From the IMG/VR virus record IMGVR_UViG_3300007734_000517, positions 1-25,727 of that record: 25,727 nucleotides of DNA; one strand, 5' to 3'. Of this stretch, positions 24,801-25,727 are shown in pieces (within the stretch, counting starts at the first letter, position 1; the number at the start of each line of letters is the position of its first letter). The notes under the pieces were generated by a model. The model made no database searches and was not told the origin of the DNA. It saw nothing but the letters and a program-made list of their open reading frames with translations. The position numbers and the translations under genes were made by a program. The stretch comes from a virus.

Positions 24801-25727
24801 AATGGTTGCATGAGTTATCGCATTTCTTTTTGCATGTGACAATGGACTTGGCATCAAAAGAAAGTGTTGATTCTTTAACAAGGCAAGACGCTCAAATATT
24901 GCTTGACTGGTTTGGCGTCAAGGATGTTGCCGCATGGAATGCAATGACTCTTGACGAGCAGCGCCAGCACCATGAAGCGTTTGCGTACAACTGGGAAATC
25001 TATTTGCACGAAGGCAAGGCGCCAAGCGTTGGACTTCAGCGCGTGTTTGATGCGTTCTCGCGTTACCTAAAGCGTGTGTATGTTTCTATTCGTACTCAAC
25101 TAAACGAAACTTATCGCAAGGAAAATGGCGTAGATCTTCCAATCCTGAACGACGAAGTCAAGGGCGTTATGGATCGAATGCTTGCTAATGACGCTCAGAT
25201 TTCACAGCGCGAGGCCATCGACAACATTAAGGCTCAATGGGAAACGCAGGAAGAGTCTGGGATGAATGACGGCGAGTGGGCTGCTCTGAAGGAAATGGAA
25301 AGGGAAGCGCACGACCAGGCTGAATCTGATTTAAACAAAGCAAGCCTGAAGCAGGTCGAGTGGTTGACCAAGGCAACAGAGCGGTTGAACACTCAGGCAA
25401 TGATGGAATTCAAGCGCTTGCGTAAGACGGTATCCGCTGAAGAAACCGCAAAGATGGAGAAGGAACCGCTACGAAAAGCAGAAAATTTCCTAAAGACTGG
25501 AAAGATGTTTGACACGGACGGCAATGAAATTGAAGTAGCGGAAGGCTTTAAACTGGACAAGTCCGCTGTTGGCGCCATGTATCCGACTAGCACGACTGGT
25601 TTGGCGCCAGCCGTTGACTTGAGCAAGTTGAAAGGCATGACAATGGATGGCGGACTGGCGCCAGACCTAGTAGCGGAAATGTTTGGGTTATCTAGCGGCG
25701 ACGAACTAATTCGCAAACTTGTTGATC
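18836..25727 (+). CDS. Giant polyvalent ejection protein (partial), with ADP-ribosyltransferase-like and zinc-peptidase-like domains
   Basis: One frame stays open from ATG 18836 to the window end, at least 2297 codons; the 3' end lies outside. I read the frame through and saw no stop. Visible order: a Pro-rich N-terminus; Gly/Ala-rich hydrophobic stretches (about 255-295 and 318-405) suited to membrane insertion; a polyvalent-protein region with 'VYVDKDQLSNVLMQSG' (about 485-640); a Gln/Ala linker; an AT-rich module (about 669-834); an ART-like domain (about 895-1105; 'VVYHGT' H913, 'GFYFTT' Y939, 'QIKSA...NVGTF' from Q1092). Next come a conserved region with 'FGFGQDVF' and 'DLQAVVWFIEKEFW' (about 1168-1510), a coiled coil (about 1565-1660), a block starting 'GIEIYFRE' (about 1770-1900), and a zincin-like domain with HELSH (1992-1996) and 'HHEAFAYNWEIYLHEGKAP' (from 2045). 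It follows gp14- and gp15-like genes as T7 gp16 does, so delivery into the host is likely. Confidence 0.9.
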   Translation, partial: MIDPNTEDQAVSAAPPSIQPVAVDYKLDASAKAMSLQEPAPTPEPFEPPSQMADALRKSAEGMFNQSRQELNASIFQATSKNPDEEAAAQKLGAATGVGSGIALRNKNELERRKAMNDARNLDLTNNNPALANKLIADPQFAAVAHDDLSWWDKYGKLAHSVMFPTANPAWFAESVMQTSMGKAFAGGVQVPQITELQREQALSPNGILPPEREQELQALEAQQAQTQKETGGMLNTPASMAGNIVGMGESLAKFTTAGATIGGTAGLLGGPFAEVTVPGGIIAGATGGFSTGMATEFSKQAMYSNYRQSRLQGLSHELALSNAHIVGIASAVFNAGALKLVGAPIGVAISSLAAPVTKSVVVPTAKAILIDYVKAYGLHEVGAFGLGAGLKASEIGAAKISGIKTTEGAMNIAEEILTSGVHTAYDFALLNALFPLLPAAAQYRVLKDSQMRQAKFKAKIKSVAENNKTKKRSPEQMQNGIESVTPESEQFVYVDKDQLSNVLMQSGASANEIEQILPGVLAQLKAENPEIAINSANYLANEVASTNIGKVLEPNLRMEKGGLSPNEILQQNIDANRVRAESKAAVEQYAKMNAGFVESAQKVEDLYFNQFVAAGLDSKFARLKAMLIRDWYATNAARANMMPEQLQAQKAYEVISEQQAQERAAQAAQQAPAKPFVRPPHKIVASEKLLRAAKKQGTPDSVLAEAEDIASKLANEEGANGLWMANLDNQEQGDARRMKGQLSVEKHKGNPNVQVKFGNVELSVVMSSVDPNITTKTLETAIANINQIDNPQDGLPLQFVSIGISNGKPVVTLRRVSVSESAVRAELEKRRAQEQQAPAQGSLEQASRADLNLGEQAAFNEASQRPEIVTWAKEKFGDRTAPDGSSVWQNFTEWFGDSKVVDAEGKPMVVYHGTGTAIDEFKEEFTGQGNDQLGTGFYFTTSENQAKGYETNRLPAANGLTKPGGEDSPNTINAILSIKNPLKLDKNTETTKDFILTKKQVEQILLSAPNIFDENESPLTNWIDSGGKPYTKTQVLSVAKNYDNLLHIQNDFFRNEGTAFRKAVNKATGFDGVEKTFADGTKHYVAWFPTQIKSAIANVGTFGQQDPNILRQSAVENLQMVAERGQRVLAKNSNISKEEQVAIEASSKETGVPVSEIESAVRKTKLAHPEDQGWAPLVYSRTIIVDDKVEHEFQTIPYDFSTSQEGNALEVGSEAYTNRVASIAKSMTEEVRSVLRRAKSGDKNALNILAQAGWYKAFRSRLRQEFGGLGDLFADLLGATSPNTPVRGNYWNAIDSLRRATRGDFDALMPQWEAWADKIDPLETDLKSFFNAQLALGKTKADIRRMPEFIQKLAEVKAARKVGDELLPTKETGMKYGFNGKNVIRAMVNLWRIVKDPDTDIDRGGTAPKAVTFSGNLIGFKSRATIDVWAARFLQRLNGGKRIPSAAESGVSGELKESGVTTLQFGFGQDVFTEAVGLIRNDPELQMNDVLASINDDDLQAVVWFIEKEFWTVNDWTSVAGEGGSFELEANLSGTSKQERVTELRKIVDASPVSKDVILVETDTTKAVKAIEDFDNLHKDEIKELQELETEIIPKYKGSEKRKAELKKLTRPEKGSEVDLAKRLLGNIGRASDRLQKTEANRIAAKAELASLERSVDRFIGGLSIQMSMDTQGTSFVPADSDMARLSHSIKTAIYESDSSNVVLASKALSTEGRYGGVERALDLEVVAREGYNANLLWKEMLQQAKEARQDSAFLSRVLRTDEDYDPITHRPGIEIYFREATSKVELDKVLAELAKENVEFLTVVVDGRRQTAFVAGAMPSAVGVRMQYIPEFEQRYGMDNMTDMDDAAIAAKVEAKAAELRTIAAKVTAAIKGVSFAGQFWYDTQVAFSHQYQEKIDAITTTESEGIVEDAGAAVWQGQSIGSGIEDANRQIRETSLQQSSRDILSGNATRADQLGQAATGGARKFNATFDPSTLLATIYKTGNKSKWLHELSHFFLHVTMDLASKESVDSLTRQDAQILLDWFGVKDVAAWNAMTLDEQRQHHEAFAYNWEIYLHEGKAPSVGLQRVFDAFSRYLKRVYVSIRTQLNETYRKENGVDLPILNDEVKGVMDRMLANDAQISQREAIDNIKAQWETQEESGMNDGEWAALKEMEREAHDQAESDLNKASLKQVEWLTKATERLNTQAMMEFKRLRKTVSAEETAKMEKEPLRKAENFLKTGKMFDTDGNEIEVAEGFKLDKSAVGAMYPTSTTGLAPAVDLSKLKGMTMDGGLAPDLVAEMFGLSSGDELIRKLVD
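20842..20856 (+). repeat. 15-bp direct repeat, left copy, flanking an in-frame module
   Basis: GCAACAGGCGCCAGC, identical to 21340-21354. The distance is 498 bases (166 codons), so both copies are read in the same frame and lie in Gln/Ala linkers on either side of an AT-rich domain of the giant protein. Confidence 0.8.
21340..21354 (+). repeat. 15-bp direct repeat, right copy, flanking an in-frame module
   Basis: GCAACAGGCGCCAGC, identical to 20842-20856 and in the same codon phase. It marks the return to GC-richer sequence before the ADP-ribosyltransferase-like domain. Confidence 0.8.

Noticed and set aside
19063-25716. Many - strand and short + strand open frames opposite or within the giant gene
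   Set aside because: The + strand frame is continuous and contains several recognisable domains; the others are by-products of its codon use.
18836-25727. N4-type virion RNA polymerase as identity of the giant protein
   Set aside because: Size and injection would fit, but I saw no T7-like polymerase motifs in the visible part; only the unseen C-terminus could change this.
18836-25727. Lytic transglycosylase domain as in T7 gp16
   Set aside because: No catalytic Glu motif of the goose-type or Slt70-type kind was recognised in the N-terminal region.
1-25727. Diversity-generating retroelement, given the BPP-1-like capsid genes
   Set aside because: No reverse transcriptase frame and no template/variable repeat pair were seen; it could lie outside the window.
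1-25727. tRNA genes, CRISPR arrays, insertion sequences, integrase and attachment sites
   Set aside because: None was recognised; intergenic gaps are too short for most of these, and the repeats seen do not have array or terminal-inverted-repeat structure.

Overview
This window is one strand of a tailed-phage genome (free phage or prophage). All supported genes are on the + strand, tightly packed with ATGA/TGATG-type overlaps. No gene-free stretch exceeds about 110 bases, apart from short intergenic signals. The virion proteins point to a short-tailed (podovirus) phage with T7-type architecture. They include a T7 gp8-type portal, gp11- and gp12-type tail tube proteins and a three-gene ejection-protein cassette. 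The capsid block resembles the Bordetella phage BPP-1 group (Bbp16- and Bbp19-type proteins). The host is probably a proteobacterium, but this is inferred only from those protein families. No integrase, lysis gene, tail fibre, RNA polymerase, tRNA, CRISPR array or diversity-generating reverse transcriptase is visible here.

Region 1 (1-4020), recombination and replication: a Bet/RecT-type single-strand annealing protein with an unusual SSB-like C-terminus, a Gp157-type protein, three small proteins (one of the BPSL0761 type), a DUF1376-type replication protein whose gene contains tandem repeats, and a divergent phosphoribosyltransferase-like protein. Region 2 (4021-4953): a repeat/hairpin element, a small HTH protein and a GIY-YIG nuclease. 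The nuclease part is markedly AT-rich and looks like an inserted homing cassette just before the terminase genes. Region 3 (4919-10367), packaging and portal: terminase small (Sf6 gp1-like) and large subunits, a conserved cupin-like protein, a small alanine-rich protein, the portal, a capsid-staple-like protein, a small spike-base-like beta protein and a Bbp19-type protein. A 16-bp element is repeated at 6742 and 9981, bracketing the portal cassette.

Region 4 (10324-12805), capsid: scaffold, major capsid protein, Bbp16-type cement protein and a small conserved protein, closed by a strong rho-independent terminator. Region 5 (12820-18839), tail and ejection: gp11-like adaptor, gp12-like nozzle, gp14-like ejection protein, and a second ejection protein carrying an M23-peptidase-like domain that lacks its metal ligands. 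Region 6 (18836 to the window end): a single open frame of at least 2297 codons that runs off the window. It encodes a giant polyvalent protein with hydrophobic Gly/Ala segments, an ADP-ribosyltransferase-like domain and a HELSH zinc-metallopeptidase-like domain. It sits where T7 has gp16, so it is probably packaged and delivered into the host with the DNA. This giant effector-bearing ejection protein, together with the SSB-mimicking annealing protein, is the most interesting content of the window.
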